A DNA stretch of 64,000 nucleotides from assembly GCA_900768185.1 (NCBI GenBank), contig CAAGCB010000012.1, positions 89,963 to 153,962 of the forward strand, read 5' to 3'. Shown here piece after piece: positions 33,894 through 43,002 of the stretch (position 1 is its first letter; the number at the start of each line of letters is the position of its first letter). The notes beneath the pieces are model-generated. The model was not told the DNA's origin and did not search any database. It saw only the letters and a program-made list of their open reading frames with translations. The DNA is from Alphaproteobacteria bacterium (GTDB lineage Bacteria > Pseudomonadota > Alphaproteobacteria > CAAGCB01 > CAG-977). The position numbers were made by a program, and so were the translations under genes.

Positions 33894-35078
33894 ATGAAAA
33901 TCGAATCGTTGAAAATCAAAAATTATAAAGTGTTTAAAGACGCGGTGATCGAAGATTTGCCCAATATGGCTGTTTTTTTGGGAAAAAACGGCGTCGGGAA
34001 AACGACCTTTTTTGATGTTTTCGGTTTTCTGCACGACTGCCTGTCCGCCAATGTCAAAGCGGCTTTGGCTAAACGCGGCGGATTTCATGAAGTCGTATCG
34101 CGCGAACAAACCGGCGACATCGGTTTTGAAATCAAGTTCAGACCAGCACCCGAAGAACCCCTGATCACTTATGAATTGGAAATCGGGCTGAATGACGAAA
34201 AAATGCCGGTTGTCAAAAAGGAAATTCTGCGTTTTCGCCGCGGGCAAAAAGGGTCGCCCTGGAAAGTGTTGGAATTTTCAAACGGCGACGGCTATGCGGC
34301 GAAAGGCGAGTTTGTTTCTTATGAAGATTTTCAAGGAGCGGAAAGGGCAAGGCAGCATTTGGATTCCCCCGATATTCTGGCAATTAAAGGACTGGGACAA
34401 TTCAAAGAATTTACAGCTGTTTCCGCCTTTCGCCGATTGGTTGAAGATTGGTACGTTTCCGATTTTCACATTGAAGAGGCGCGCGACAGAAAAGAAGCCA
34501 TGTACAGTGAAGCTTTGTCCAGAACGGGGGACAACCTGCCGCAAGTAGCGCGTTATCTGTTTGAAAACCACAAAGAAAAATTCGATGAAATTTTGAATAA
34601 AATGAAACAGCGTGTTCCGGGGGTTGAAAAAGTCGAAGCACAGGAAACTTCCGACGGCTATGTCGTGTTGCGTTTTCAAGACGGAAAATTCAAAAATCCG
34701 TTTTCGGCGCGTTTCGTATCCGACGGCACGATTAAAATGTTCACATACCTAGTCTTGCTGAACGATCCGAAACCGCATTCCCTGCTGTGCGTTGAAGAAC
34801 CTGAAAATCAACTGTATCCGCACTTGTTGCAAGAGTTGGCGGAAGAGTTTCGCGAATATGCCGACAAAGGCGGGCAAGTTTTTATTTCGACGCATTCCCC
34901 CGATTTTTTAAACGCTGTTCGGTTGGAAGAATTATATTGCCTGATAAAAAAAGACGGCTTTACAAAAATTTACAAAGTATCCGAAAACGAATTGATTTCG
35001 TCGCTGTGCAAAGGCGGAGATTTGTTGGGATATCTGTGGAATCAGGACTTGTTGCTGGAAACGGTTGAACGCCAATGA
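33894..35078 (+). CDS. AAA15/AAA21-type ATPase, first gene of a PARIS-like pair
   Basis: A 394-residue ABC/OLD-like ATPase with an early Walker A GKNGVGKT (residues 30-37), a helical insertion, a FVSDGTIKMF signature-like block at about residue 276, Walker B LLCVEEPENQLYP at about 300 and an FISTHSPDFL switch. This is the architecture of AriA-type ATPases. It has a strong AAGGAGCTTAGT ribosome-binding site and overlaps the next gene by 4 bases. The partner has TOPRIM-like acidic motifs. In PARIS, AriA with the TOPRIM nuclease AriB senses anti-restriction proteins and aborts infection; the location inside a type I RM operon fits that idea. Identity is inferred, not proven. Confidence 0.82.
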   Translation: MKIESLKIKNYKVFKDAVIEDLPNMAVFLGKNGVGKTTFFDVFGFLHDCLSANVKAALAKRGGFHEVVSREQTGDIGFEIKFRPAPEEPLITYELEIGLNDEKMPVVKKEILRFRRGQKGSPWKVLEFSNGDGYAAKGEFVSYEDFQGAERARQHLDSPDILAIKGLGQFKEFTAVSAFRRLVEDWYVSDFHIEEARDRKEAMYSEALSRTGDNLPQVARYLFENHKEKFDEILNKMKQRVPGVEKVEAQETSDGYVVLRFQDGKFKNPFSARFVSDGTIKMFTYLVLLNDPKPHSLLCVEEPENQLYPHLLQELAEEFREYADKGGQVFISTHSPDFLNAVRLEELYCLIKKDGFTKIYKVSENELISSLCKGGDLLGYLWNQDLLLETVERQ

Positions 35079-35620
35079 AAATCGTTTTTTTGCTTGAAGA
35101 ACCGTCGATGAAAGAAGTATTAAACATTCTTCTTCCGAAAATTTTGCCCGATAATGTTTTTTTTCAGCTCGTTCCGCATCAGGGAAAAAGCGATTTAAAA
35201 AAGTCCATTCCCAACAAACTGCGAAACTGGAACGAACCGGACGTTAAATTTGTTGTTTTGCAAGATCAGGATTTAAATGATTGCAGAGTTTTAAAACAAG
35301 ACTTGAAAACACTGTGTGACGAAAACAAAACCGGCGTTCAAGTCTGCATCGCCTGTAAAGAGCTGGAAGCGTGGTATTTAGGCGATTTGTCCGCAGTGGA
35401 ACGGGCTTATGATATAAACTTAAGCAAAGCCCGTACAAAATTTAAAATTCCTGATGCCGTAGATTCGCCCAAAGAACGCTTGTATGAATTGTTGCGCGGC
35501 AAAGGTCACCGCCAAATCAGCGGAGCGCGGCGGATTGCGACATATATGAATGTTTCAGAAAACTCGTCTGAAAGTTTTAACTTCTTTGTGTCAAAAGTGC
35601 AAAAAATGGCGGCTGATTGA
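35075..35620 (+). CDS. DUF4276/TOPRIM-like protein, second gene of a PARIS-like pair
   Basis: A 181-residue protein with the DUF4276-like pattern: FLLEEPSMKEVL (E8, E9) at the N-terminus, VVLQDQDLNDC (D64 and D66, a DxD) in the middle, then CKELEAWYLGD (about residue 94) and a C-terminal GKGHRQISGARRIA. An N-terminal Glu followed by DxD is the metal-binding set of a TOPRIM nuclease. It is translationally coupled to the ATPase. The likely role is the nuclease effector of the pair. Confidence 0.8.
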   Translation: MKIVFLLEEPSMKEVLNILLPKILPDNVFFQLVPHQGKSDLKKSIPNKLRNWNEPDVKFVVLQDQDLNDCRVLKQDLKTLCDENKTGVQVCIACKELEAWYLGDLSAVERAYDINLSKARTKFKIPDAVDSPKERLYELLRGKGHRQISGARRIATYMNVSENSSESFNFFVSKVQKMAAD

Positions 35621-35686
35621 TACTTTAAAGTTGCCGGATTTTGTAACTATGAAGTTAAAATTTCCGTTCCGAAAAGGAAAAAACAA

Positions 35687-37117
35687 ATGAACGAATCGAC
35701 TTTAATCGCCAAAGTATGGAACTTCGCGACCGTGTTGCGCGACGCGGGATTGACGTACACGGATTATGTGTCGCAGTTGACTTACCTGCTGTTTTTGAAA
35801 ATGGACGACGAGCGCGTTGACATTTTGGGCGAACAATCGGCTTTGCCCGACGGGTGCAGGTGGCGCGATTTGCTGCCTTTGACGGGATCGGAGTTGGAAG
35901 CGAAATACCGGCAGGCGTTGGAAACTTTGTCGGCGCAAAGCGGCATTATCGGCACGATTTACGCCAAAGCGCAAAACAAGATTTCCTCCCCCGCCCATTT
36001 GGCGCGCTTGATTTCCCTGATTAACGAAGAAGTCTGGCTGGGCATGGATGTCGATGTCAAAGGCGCGATTTACGAAGGGCTGTTGCAGAAAAACGCGACG
36101 GAATCCAAAGCCGGCGCGGGTCAATACTTCACGCCCCGACCGCTGATCAAAGCCATTGTCGAAGTGATGAAGCCGACGCCCGACATGACGGTCGTTGATC
36201 CTGCCTGCGGCACGGGCGGATTTTTACTGGCGGCTTACGATTATATGAAAAAACAGGTCGCCAACAAGCAGGCTTTGCGGGCTTTGCGCGAAGAAAAGTT
36301 CTACGGCACGGACATCACGCCGCTGGTCGTCAGCCTGTGCGCGATGAACCTTTACCTGCACGGCATCGGCGGCGACAGAAGCCCCGTCAAACAGGGCGAT
36401 TCTTTGATGAGCGCGGGCGAAACCCGTTACGACATGGTGCTGACCAATCCGCCCTTCGGCAAGAAAAGCGGGCTGAAAGTCCTGAACGCCGACGGGTCGG
36501 TTGATGTGGAAAAAGAGGATTATCAGCGCCCCGACTTTATCGCGACGACATCAAACAAGCAGATCAACTTTTTACAGCACATCATGACGATTTTGAAAAT
36601 CGGCGGCAAAGCGGCGGTCGTCGTTCCCGACAATGTTTTGTTCGAGGGCGGCGCGGGCGAAAAAGTCCGTCAGCGTTTGTTGCGCGAATTCAATCTGCAC
36701 ACTGTTTTACGCCTGCCGACGGGGATTTTCTACGCGCAGGGCGTCAAGGCGAACGTCCTGTTTTTTGACAAGATGACGCCGTTGGAACACGGGTACAGAA
36801 CGGGCGACGTGTGGTTTTACGATTTGCGTACGAACATGAACTTCACGCTGGTCACAAACACGCTGAGCGACGCGGATTTGATTGACTTTGTTCAATGCTA
36901 CGACAACCGCAAAGAAACGGAACGCTTTAAAAAGTTCGGTTGCGATGAAATTTTGGCGCGCGACAAAACAAGCTTGGACATCACTTGGATAAAGGACGCG
37001 TCGCTGACCGATTTGGAAAATCTGCCCGAACCGGATATTTTGGCGCAATCCATTGTCGCCGGTTTGCGGGACGCCTTGTCCGCGTTCGGCGATGTCGAAT
37101 CCGAATTGAAAAAGTGA
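35687..37117 (+). CDS. hsdM: Type I restriction-modification methyltransferase subunit M
   Basis: A 476-residue N6-adenine methyltransferase. The SAM-binding motif is DPACGTGGFLLAAYDYM and the catalytic motif NPPFG. An N-terminal helical HsdM domain (LTYLLFLKMDDERVD) is present and the length is standard. It is the last gene of the operon, after the PARIS-like pair, with its own AAAAGGAAAAAAC ribosome-binding site. HsdM methylates the site chosen by HsdS and protects the host. Confidence 0.97.
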   Translation: MNESTLIAKVWNFATVLRDAGLTYTDYVSQLTYLLFLKMDDERVDILGEQSALPDGCRWRDLLPLTGSELEAKYRQALETLSAQSGIIGTIYAKAQNKISSPAHLARLISLINEEVWLGMDVDVKGAIYEGLLQKNATESKAGAGQYFTPRPLIKAIVEVMKPTPDMTVVDPACGTGGFLLAAYDYMKKQVANKQALRALREEKFYGTDITPLVVSLCAMNLYLHGIGGDRSPVKQGDSLMSAGETRYDMVLTNPPFGKKSGLKVLNADGSVDVEKEDYQRPDFIATTSNKQINFLQHIMTILKIGGKAAVVVPDNVLFEGGAGEKVRQRLLREFNLHTVLRLPTGIFYAQGVKANVLFFDKMTPLEHGYRTGDVWFYDLRTNMNFTLVTNTLSDADLIDFVQCYDNRKETERFKKFGCDEILARDKTSLDITWIKDASLTDLENLPEPDILAQSIVAGLRDALSAFGDVESELKK

Positions 37118-37246
37118 TTTGTCCGTTTTGAAAAAGATTGTTTGAAGTCCGCTGTCTTGCCGCTGTTTTATCTGCGCAGGACGCAAGGCTTTCGCTCATT
37201 CGCCGCAGAGAGCGCTTTTTCGTTTTTTGCGGATCGGGTAAAAGGA

Positions 37247-38572
37247 TTATTTTGCCTTTTGGTACAAAACGTCCATCAACAGCACCATCGCGTAAGTGTC
37301 CTGACCGCAATAAATGTCAAGATTTTTGAACATCTCTTTCGTTTCCGCTTCCGACAAAACGCCGTTCAGGAACGCCGCGTACAGATCGGTTGCTTCCCCG
37401 CCGTTTTTAATGCCGAGATTGTCATAGCTCAATTTCGTAAAAGCGGGCAAGACGCGTTTGATTGACGCGGATCCGTCCTGTTTTTTGGAATACAGCATTC
37501 TTTTTTTGAAAGGCGCAAGCTGATCGATCATGCGGTCGTTGATTGCGAGGATTTGCTTTTTCAAATCGGGAAAAGCCTCCGCCAATTCCTTGTTTCTCGT
37601 CCGTTCAAAGGCGGCGTTATACACGATGACGGAACCTTTCTTTCCGCACTGTTTGACCAGAGCTTCCGCCAACGCGCGGCGGGGATCGGAGCGGTCTTTG
37701 TGCAAGTAGCCAGAATGTTCGACCTTTCCGCCTTTTTCCTGTTGGATATGCAGAGAGAACTGGAACGGAACCTGCTGATACGGGCTTGTTCCTTCAAATT
37801 CGGGAACGGGGAGCATGACCGTTTCGTAATCCAGATAATAAAGCGGATATTCCAGTTCGTTCAGCCATTCCTTTAACGCCGCTTTGTCGCACCTGCTTTT
37901 TTCGTCGCTCGGTTCGGCTTCATAGCCGCAATATCCGGCAAAAGGACAATCCGCGCAACGTTTGTCCGTTTCGGCGACGGGTTCTTTCTTTTGATGAATC
38001 AATTTCAGAAAGGACGGGATTTTCGCAATGTTTTCGTCTTGTCGTTCACGGACTTCCCGTGTGACGTCCCGCTTTTCAAACAGCTTCTTAACGTTCAGTC
38101 TTTTGCCGCGGACATAGTCGGAATTCAAATGCAGGACGTAAAAGTTTTTGATTTTATAGCCGGTCTGTTCATAGACATAGCCTTGAAAGGACAAGTCGTC
38201 GATGTGGTAATCTTTGACTTTGGAAGACGATTTTATTTCAACCATATCCCACCCGCGACCGTTCTTTTCCAGAACGTCAATCCGGCAGAAACACCCGTCT
38301 TCCGTCAACGCCGTCGCTTCAAACAAAAGATTGTTTTCCTTTGCGGCTTCGGCGGTTTTTTGGGCGTTGTTCGCAATGTCCCATAATTCGCCTTCCAAAT
38401 CGGCGCCTTCGCCAAAGAAACGGCGCGCCAACAAGTGAATTTTCTCCCCTGCGTCAAAGCGCGCCAAAGTCGCATCGTCAAAATCGGGAATCAGGTCTTT
38501 GCGGTTTTTTGAAAGCCATAACCGTTTCGGGCAAAACAAGCCGTCTAAAAAATTCGATTTGGATAAATACAC
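37247..38572 (-). CDS. DUF2779 protein: Cas4-like nuclease plus exonuclease-like domain
   Basis: About 441 residues. The N-terminal half resembles PD-(D/E)XK/Cas4-like nucleases (CPKRLWLS at the start, RIDVL and VEIKSSS as the D and ExK parts, and CADCPFAGYC for an iron-sulfur site). The C-terminal half is the DUF2779 domain with YLDYETVMLPVP and PYQQVPFQFSLH, a DnaQ-like exonuclease arrangement. The GTG at 38572 was chosen because it is preceded by AAAGGAAACACCC and gives YLSKSNFLDG as the natural N-terminus; a TTG at 38611 is the longer alternative. It converges on hsdM. A DNA-processing or defence role is likely. Confidence 0.8.
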   Translation of the reverse strand: MYLSKSNFLDGLFCPKRLWLSKNRKDLIPDFDDATLARFDAGEKIHLLARRFFGEGADLEGELWDIANNAQKTAEAAKENNLLFEATALTEDGCFCRIDVLEKNGRGWDMVEIKSSSKVKDYHIDDLSFQGYVYEQTGYKIKNFYVLHLNSDYVRGKRLNVKKLFEKRDVTREVRERQDENIAKIPSFLKLIHQKKEPVAETDKRCADCPFAGYCGYEAEPSDEKSRCDKAALKEWLNELEYPLYYLDYETVMLPVPEFEGTSPYQQVPFQFSLHIQQEKGGKVEHSGYLHKDRSDPRRALAEALVKQCGKKGSVIVYNAAFERTRNKELAEAFPDLKKQILAINDRMIDQLAPFKKRMLYSKKQDGSASIKRVLPAFTKLSYDNLGIKNGGEATDLYAAFLNGVLSEAETKEMFKNLDIYCGQDTYAMVLLMDVLYQKAK

Positions 38573-38653
38573 GGGTGTTTCCTTTCTGTTAAAAATGATA
38601 ACGGGCGACAAGCTGTCCGTAAAGCGTTCTTTTCAACAGTATGGGATAACGAT

Positions 38654-38670
38654 GCGACAAAAACAGTCGT
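38654..38670. promoter_or_regulatory. Operator-like palindrome, copy 1 (degenerate)
   Basis: gcgacaaaaacagtcgt, core CGAC-N7-GTCG. It lies in the divergent gap between the DUF2779 gene and the gene at 38755 and resembles the copies at 39301, 44275 and 45501. Confidence 0.5.
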
Positions 38671-38754
38671 CTTTCAAAAACCGGAACGCCGTTTTTCAAA
38701 CGTCATGTTCTGTCGCGCCAAGATGTTAGCCTGAAAAAAATTGAGAGGTGAAAG

Positions 38755-39294
38755 ATGATTCTGAATACGAAAGAAGAAATACATCAATGGCTGAAAAAGC
38801 AATGTCCCGTCTATGTGCAAATCGTCAACGACGATTTGGACGGATTGGCGGATTACGTTTTGAAACGAACGATTGGAAAGGGGGGAACTGTTGCCGATTT
38901 AACGCATTTGTCGCACGGGCGCATGATGTCCCAAACGAGCGAGCCGTTTCACGGGATCATGAATACCAAGTATTGTCGCATGCGGGTGGATCGTTCGGAA
39001 TACGTTATTTATTTTCGTAATCAGGAAAATAAAGAAGAAAAAAGCATCTTTTCCGAAAACGACGGCAAGGAAGATTTTGACAAAGAGGTTGCTTTTTATT
39101 CAACGCCGACAACGCTTGACACGTCGTTTTTCGATGAAAATATGGACAAGGAAAGCGCCTATAAAATAAAGCATGATTTAAAAGGACATATTTTTATATT
39201 TTCTTACAGTTTTTGCAAAAAAATGAAAAGGAAAGAAAAACGCGACAAAAGACTTCGCCGACAGCGTCCGAAACGCTTTCCGTCAAAAGGTTGA
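38755..39294 (+). CDS. Hypothetical protein
   Basis: A 179-residue soluble protein, no family recognised. It has a charged middle and a very basic C-terminus (KKMKRKEKRDKRLRRQRPKR) that could bind nucleic acid. The start is behind GAGAGGTGAAAG. It lies between two copies of the island palindrome and is probably a separate small transcription unit. Confidence 0.65.
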   Translation: MILNTKEEIHQWLKKQCPVYVQIVNDDLDGLADYVLKRTIGKGGTVADLTHLSHGRMMSQTSEPFHGIMNTKYCRMRVDRSEYVIYFRNQENKEEKSIFSENDGKEDFDKEVAFYSTPTTLDTSFFDENMDKESAYKIKHDLKGHIFIFSYSFCKKMKRKEKRDKRLRRQRPKRFPSKG

Positions 39295-39300
39295 TATGAA

Positions 39301-39317
39301 ACGACAGGTTTTGTCGT
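39301..39317. promoter_or_regulatory. Operator-like palindrome, copy 2
   Basis: acgacaggttttgtcgt, perfect 6-bp arms ACGACA and TGTCGT around 5 bases. It sits 85 bases before the gene at 39402; the next 12 bases also resemble the sequence after copy 4 (CGGTGAAGTA versus CGGCGAAATA). Confidence 0.6.
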
Positions 39318-39401
39318 ATCGGTGAAGTATATTCAACTTAAATCGTGCGGATTTGGCTTCGCTTGTTGCGCACGTTAAACATCAACTAAAGGGAGGATAC
39401 C

Positions 39402-39929
39402 ATGCCTAAAGCAATAAAAATTTATGCCATTTCGCCTGAAAAGGATTATCGGGCGATCGAATATTTTTTCAGTCATCTGGATGCGTTTCAAAAACATAAA
39501 GAACAAATCCTTCAATGCGAAGATCTGTATCGCATACCGATTGCCGGAATGGGAATTTGCGGTCTGTTTTTGGGAGAATGCTCCGCTTGTCTGGGGGAAT
39601 TGATGCTGTTATATCAGGACGCTTGGAAATTCAATCAGGGTGAAGATACCAGATACCTGATTCACATGGCGGGTTCGCCTTTGTCAGGCATGAATTCCTG
39701 TTCGTTTTGGAGTACGGCGGAACAAAAAATCGTGAGAGGAGAGATTAAACGCTTCTCTTATGCGTTTTTACCGTTGAATGAAATAAAACAGAAAAATCCG
39801 AAATTCAGTTTGAATATTGAAAAAATCACCGGGGAACTGCGTTCTTTGTCGGAACAACTGATGGATTTTTACATAGATTTTTCCATTGAACGCGAACAGG
39901 AAGAAAGAAAAAAACTATGCGGCAAATAG
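39402..39929 (+). CDS. Hypothetical protein, partner of the SprT-like gene
   Basis: A 175-residue soluble protein with a cysteine-containing centre (GMGICGLFLGECSACLGEL). No family recognised. A strong ribosome-binding site (GGGAGGATACC) precedes the ATG. The last 13 bases overlap the SprT-like gene, so the two are co-translated and probably act together. Confidence 0.68.
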   Translation: MPKAIKIYAISPEKDYRAIEYFFSHLDAFQKHKEQILQCEDLYRIPIAGMGICGLFLGECSACLGELMLLYQDAWKFNQGEDTRYLIHMAGSPLSGMNSCSFWSTAEQKIVRGEIKRFSYAFLPLNEIKQKNPKFSLNIEKITGELRSLSEQLMDFYIDFSIEREQEERKKLCGK

Positions 39930-41203
39930 AAGAAACGGTATCCGTTGCCAAAAGCACAATCATTTTCAAAACAACGGACGAATGGTTTAAAACGCTGGTA
40001 TCGGGTGTTGTCGAAACCTTTTTTTCCGATAAAGAACTGACATTCAGCATTGAGATGAAGCCGTTGAAAACGCTTTATGGCTACTGTTCATTCAAAAAAC
40101 CGTGCCATATCGTCATTAACAGTCGGTATAAAAACGACGGGGTGGATTTCGCGGGGACTATCGCGCACGAAATTATCCACACCTTCGTTGATAAAGATGT
40201 TCACGGGAAAGAATTTCGGAAAGAAGCAAAACAAGCCGAATTGATATTAACATATTGGACCGGTTACACGGAACCGACGCAAAAGTTTGCCGAAAAAATC
40301 GTTCCGACTTTGGAAAAGTGCGGATATACAGCCGTTCGCGAAAAAGACGCTTTCCGTTCGGAGATGATGAACGTTTCCGATGATTTTGAACCGTTCGTTA
40401 GATTTATTAAAGAAAATCCCCTTTTAAAGCGTAAGAATTTAATCGGCTTTGAAAAAAAGAAAAACGGGAAATGGGTCGGTTACCCGTATTATGATGAAAC
40501 CTATTTTGCTGTCAATCGGCGGGCGGTCGATACGATTTGCCAGCAGCTTGAATTTTTGGATAAAACCGTTTTTGCGGGACAACAGCTGGTAAAAAAGCAA
40601 TCATATCGTTTCATATATCCGGATGCGTCTTTGTCCGATAATGTTGAATACATCGCTTCAATAAAAAAACGAAACGGTTTGAGTGATTTGTTTTACAAAC
40701 TCAATCGGGTCTATTTCAGGAAAAATTCAAAGAAATACAAAGCGTCTTTTCAAATTTTTAATCAACTGATGAACGACAAAAAAGCGGAAGCGTTCGACGT
40801 GAAGCCCGATTTGTTCATGTTGTTGGGAACGTGTCACGAAGAAGTTTTGACTCTCTCGAAACCAAAGGACGATTTCTATTTTTCCCTTTCGGCGCAACAG
40901 AACACGCCCATTTCCGAAAATCAGATTATACAAATCAGAAATCTCTGCCAATTTTTATATAAATGTCTGTTTTGGATGAAACAGACGGTCAAACGGAGTG
41001 TTTTAATTAGAGCGAACCAACCAAAAGAAAACGTTGAGGAATATTGTTCTTATTTAAGCCGAAAATTGGCGGAACTGTTCGGCGCCGATCCCGTCGGTAT
41101 CCGAGAAAACGAGTATCTGCCGTTTCTGGAAGGGTTCGGTAATCTGATCTGTGAAAATGAAGCAATGCTTTGGCGAACCGTTTACAAGCGCGATAAGTTT
41201 TGA
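39917..41203 (+). CDS. SprT-like metalloprotease-domain protein
   Basis: A 428-residue protein. Residues 84-97 read HEIIHTFVDKDVHG, i.e. HExxH plus a third His 8 positions after the second (H84, E85, H88, H96), the SprT/Spartan layout (HExxH...HGxxF), followed by KEFRKEA. The rest (residues 130-428) is an unfamiliar alpha-beta region. SprT-like proteases act on DNA-protein crosslinks or serve as protease components of accessory modules. It overlaps its upstream partner by 13 bases. Confidence 0.75.
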   Translation: MRQIEETVSVAKSTIIFKTTDEWFKTLVSGVVETFFSDKELTFSIEMKPLKTLYGYCSFKKPCHIVINSRYKNDGVDFAGTIAHEIIHTFVDKDVHGKEFRKEAKQAELILTYWTGYTEPTQKFAEKIVPTLEKCGYTAVREKDAFRSEMMNVSDDFEPFVRFIKENPLLKRKNLIGFEKKKNGKWVGYPYYDETYFAVNRRAVDTICQQLEFLDKTVFAGQQLVKKQSYRFIYPDASLSDNVEYIASIKKRNGLSDLFYKLNRVYFRKNSKKYKASFQIFNQLMNDKKAEAFDVKPDLFMLLGTCHEEVLTLSKPKDDFYFSLSAQQNTPISENQIIQIRNLCQFLYKCLFWMKQTVKRSVLIRANQPKENVEEYCSYLSRKLAELFGADPVGIRENEYLPFLEGFGNLICENEAMLWRTVYKRDKF

Positions 41204-41255
41204 CACATCATTATTTTATAATAACTGTATTGAATTTGAAAGAAGGAGAAAAATC

Positions 41256-42101
41256 ATGATTGATATGAATACCGTTACCGACGAACAGGCGGATTACATG
41301 AACACGCCGATGGAAGCCGTCGAGGAAATCGACATGCTTTGGGACAAGTTGTCGGCGTTTTTTCCCGAATTGGGCGGCTATATTGAAACGGATTTCTGCG
41401 AACGGACGGCGCGCCGTATGGTGTGGGACATTGAAAAGGGCTTTGCGGCTCTGCCCGATAAATTTCGCGCGGTCGCTTTTCATCATGCCGTTCTGACCGA
41501 TGATTCCGATATTGTCGAAGCCTTTATCAAGGCGGCGAAAAACGCAAAAGCGGACATTGATACCGATTTGTCGGATTCCGAATATGGAACGCCGCCATTG
41601 ATGCAGGCGTGTTACAACAAATGCAGAAACGCTTTTATTTCTTTGGTCGCAGGCGGGGCGTCCCTGTCCGTCAAAGACGCCATGGGGCGCGGTTTGGCGT
41701 ACGCGTGCGTGTTTTCGCACAATCTGACTTTTATGAAGTGGGCGCAAAAGCACGGTGTCGTCTTTGATTTAAGCAATCCCGTTGACGCGGTGCTTCCTCT
41801 GGCGGGAGCGGAATGTTCGGTTGCCGTTTTGCGCTGGCTGATTGAAGACTTGCGCGGCGACGTGAATACTGTTGACGCGGAAGGACATACGGCGATGTAT
41901 TACGCCTGCCTGTTCGAAGTGCGGGAAAACATTCTGTTTCTGATCGACAAAGGCGCGTATCCGGTCAAAGGTTCGGAAAACGCTTTTGTGCCGATCGTCA
42001 GGCGTATCAAAGAATTGCGGGCTCAAAGACCGTCCGGCATTATCAACTTTGAAATCGATTGCGAAATCCAAAAGCTGAAAGATTTTGCAAGAAAAATATA
42101 A
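41256..42101 (+). CDS. Ankyrin-repeat-like protein, paralogue 1
   Basis: A 281-residue soluble protein. It has an N-terminal helical block (LWDKLSAFFPELGGYIE, then FAALPDKFRAVAFHHAVL) followed by four or five ankyrin-like repeats (TPPLMQACYNKC, GRGLAYACVFSHN, GHTAMYYACLFE). Ankyrin repeats bind proteins. The start at 41256 has GAAGGAGAAAAATC upstream. The next gene is a full-length paralogue. Confidence 0.78.
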   Translation: MIDMNTVTDEQADYMNTPMEAVEEIDMLWDKLSAFFPELGGYIETDFCERTARRMVWDIEKGFAALPDKFRAVAFHHAVLTDDSDIVEAFIKAAKNAKADIDTDLSDSEYGTPPLMQACYNKCRNAFISLVAGGASLSVKDAMGRGLAYACVFSHNLTFMKWAQKHGVVFDLSNPVDAVLPLAGAECSVAVLRWLIEDLRGDVNTVDAEGHTAMYYACLFEVRENILFLIDKGAYPVKGSENAFVPIVRRIKELRAQRPSGIINFEIDCEIQKLKDFARKI

Positions 42102-42117
42102 CCGTGTGAGGGATTCT

Positions 42118-42939
42118 GTGAAAATGACCGAACTGTCGAGAAGATTTGAAATGGAAGATGAAAGAGTTAAAGACGAACTTAGATGGCTGTTCTTTGACGA
42201 CGTGATAGATACTTATGTGGAAAGTGATTTTTTCGCAAAACTTTGCCGCCGAGAAGTGCGAGAGCTTGAAAGCGGATTTATCGCTTTGCCGCAGAAATTG
42301 CGCGCAATCGCCGTTCATCACGCCGTGTTGATAAATCGCATCGGTATTTGCAAAGCCGTTCTTTGCGCTTTAAACAGTCTGAAAATGGACATCAATACCG
42401 ACTTTGAAACGGATTTTTACGGAATCCCTCCGTTGATGACGGTATGCCGCAATCATTGCAAACGTTCTTTTTTGACGTTGGTCAACGACGGCGGAGCGGA
42501 TTTGTCCGTTTCTGACGAAAACGGACACACTTTGGCGCGGGCGTGCGTTGAATCGCTGGATTTATCCTTTATGCAAATGGCGCAAAAGTACGGCGTTTCT
42601 TTTGACGTAAGCGATCCGGTTGACGCGCTGATTCCTTTCGCCGCAGAAAATAATTATTATCCGGCTTTATACTGGCTGATTGAAAATCTGAATGGCGATG
42701 CGAACATGACTGATGAAGATGAACATTCCGCTTTGGATTACGCCTGTTTTAACGAAAATCTGCAAATTTTTTTGTATCTGCTTGACAAAGGCGCGAAGAT
42801 GACGGACAAGCGCGAAGCCCTGTTCAACCTTATCATCGACCAGATCAAAGAATTGCAAAAACAGCCGTCGTCCAAAAAGATTGACAACCGAATACATCAT
42901 CACATCAACACGTTGCATTTTCTGATGACTAAAGCATGA
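42118..42939 (+). CDS. Ankyrin-repeat-like protein, paralogue 2
   Basis: About 273 residues, aligned along its length with the preceding protein (FIALPQKLRAIAVHHAVL versus FAALPDKFRAVAFHHAVL; IPPLMTVCRNHC; GHTLARACVESLD; HSALDYACF). The GTG at 42118 lies 6 bases after GAGG; the ATG at 42124 is the alternative. A recent tandem duplication that has diverged. Confidence 0.76.
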   Translation: MKMTELSRRFEMEDERVKDELRWLFFDDVIDTYVESDFFAKLCRREVRELESGFIALPQKLRAIAVHHAVLINRIGICKAVLCALNSLKMDINTDFETDFYGIPPLMTVCRNHCKRSFLTLVNDGGADLSVSDENGHTLARACVESLDLSFMQMAQKYGVSFDVSDPVDALIPFAAENNYYPALYWLIENLNGDANMTDEDEHSALDYACFNENLQIFLYLLDKGAKMTDKREALFNLIIDQIKELQKQPSSKKIDNRIHHHINTLHFLMTKA

Positions 42940-43002
42940 TTGCGGTCTGAACGGGCATCGGGTATATGATAGTTCATGCCGTCGCGAAGCAAGGAGCCTG
43001 CA

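Noticed and set aside
37118..37246. A terminator between the convergent hsdM and DUF2779 genes
   Set aside because: Several T-rich tracts and partial stems are present (near 37200-37225), but no stem is good enough to call.
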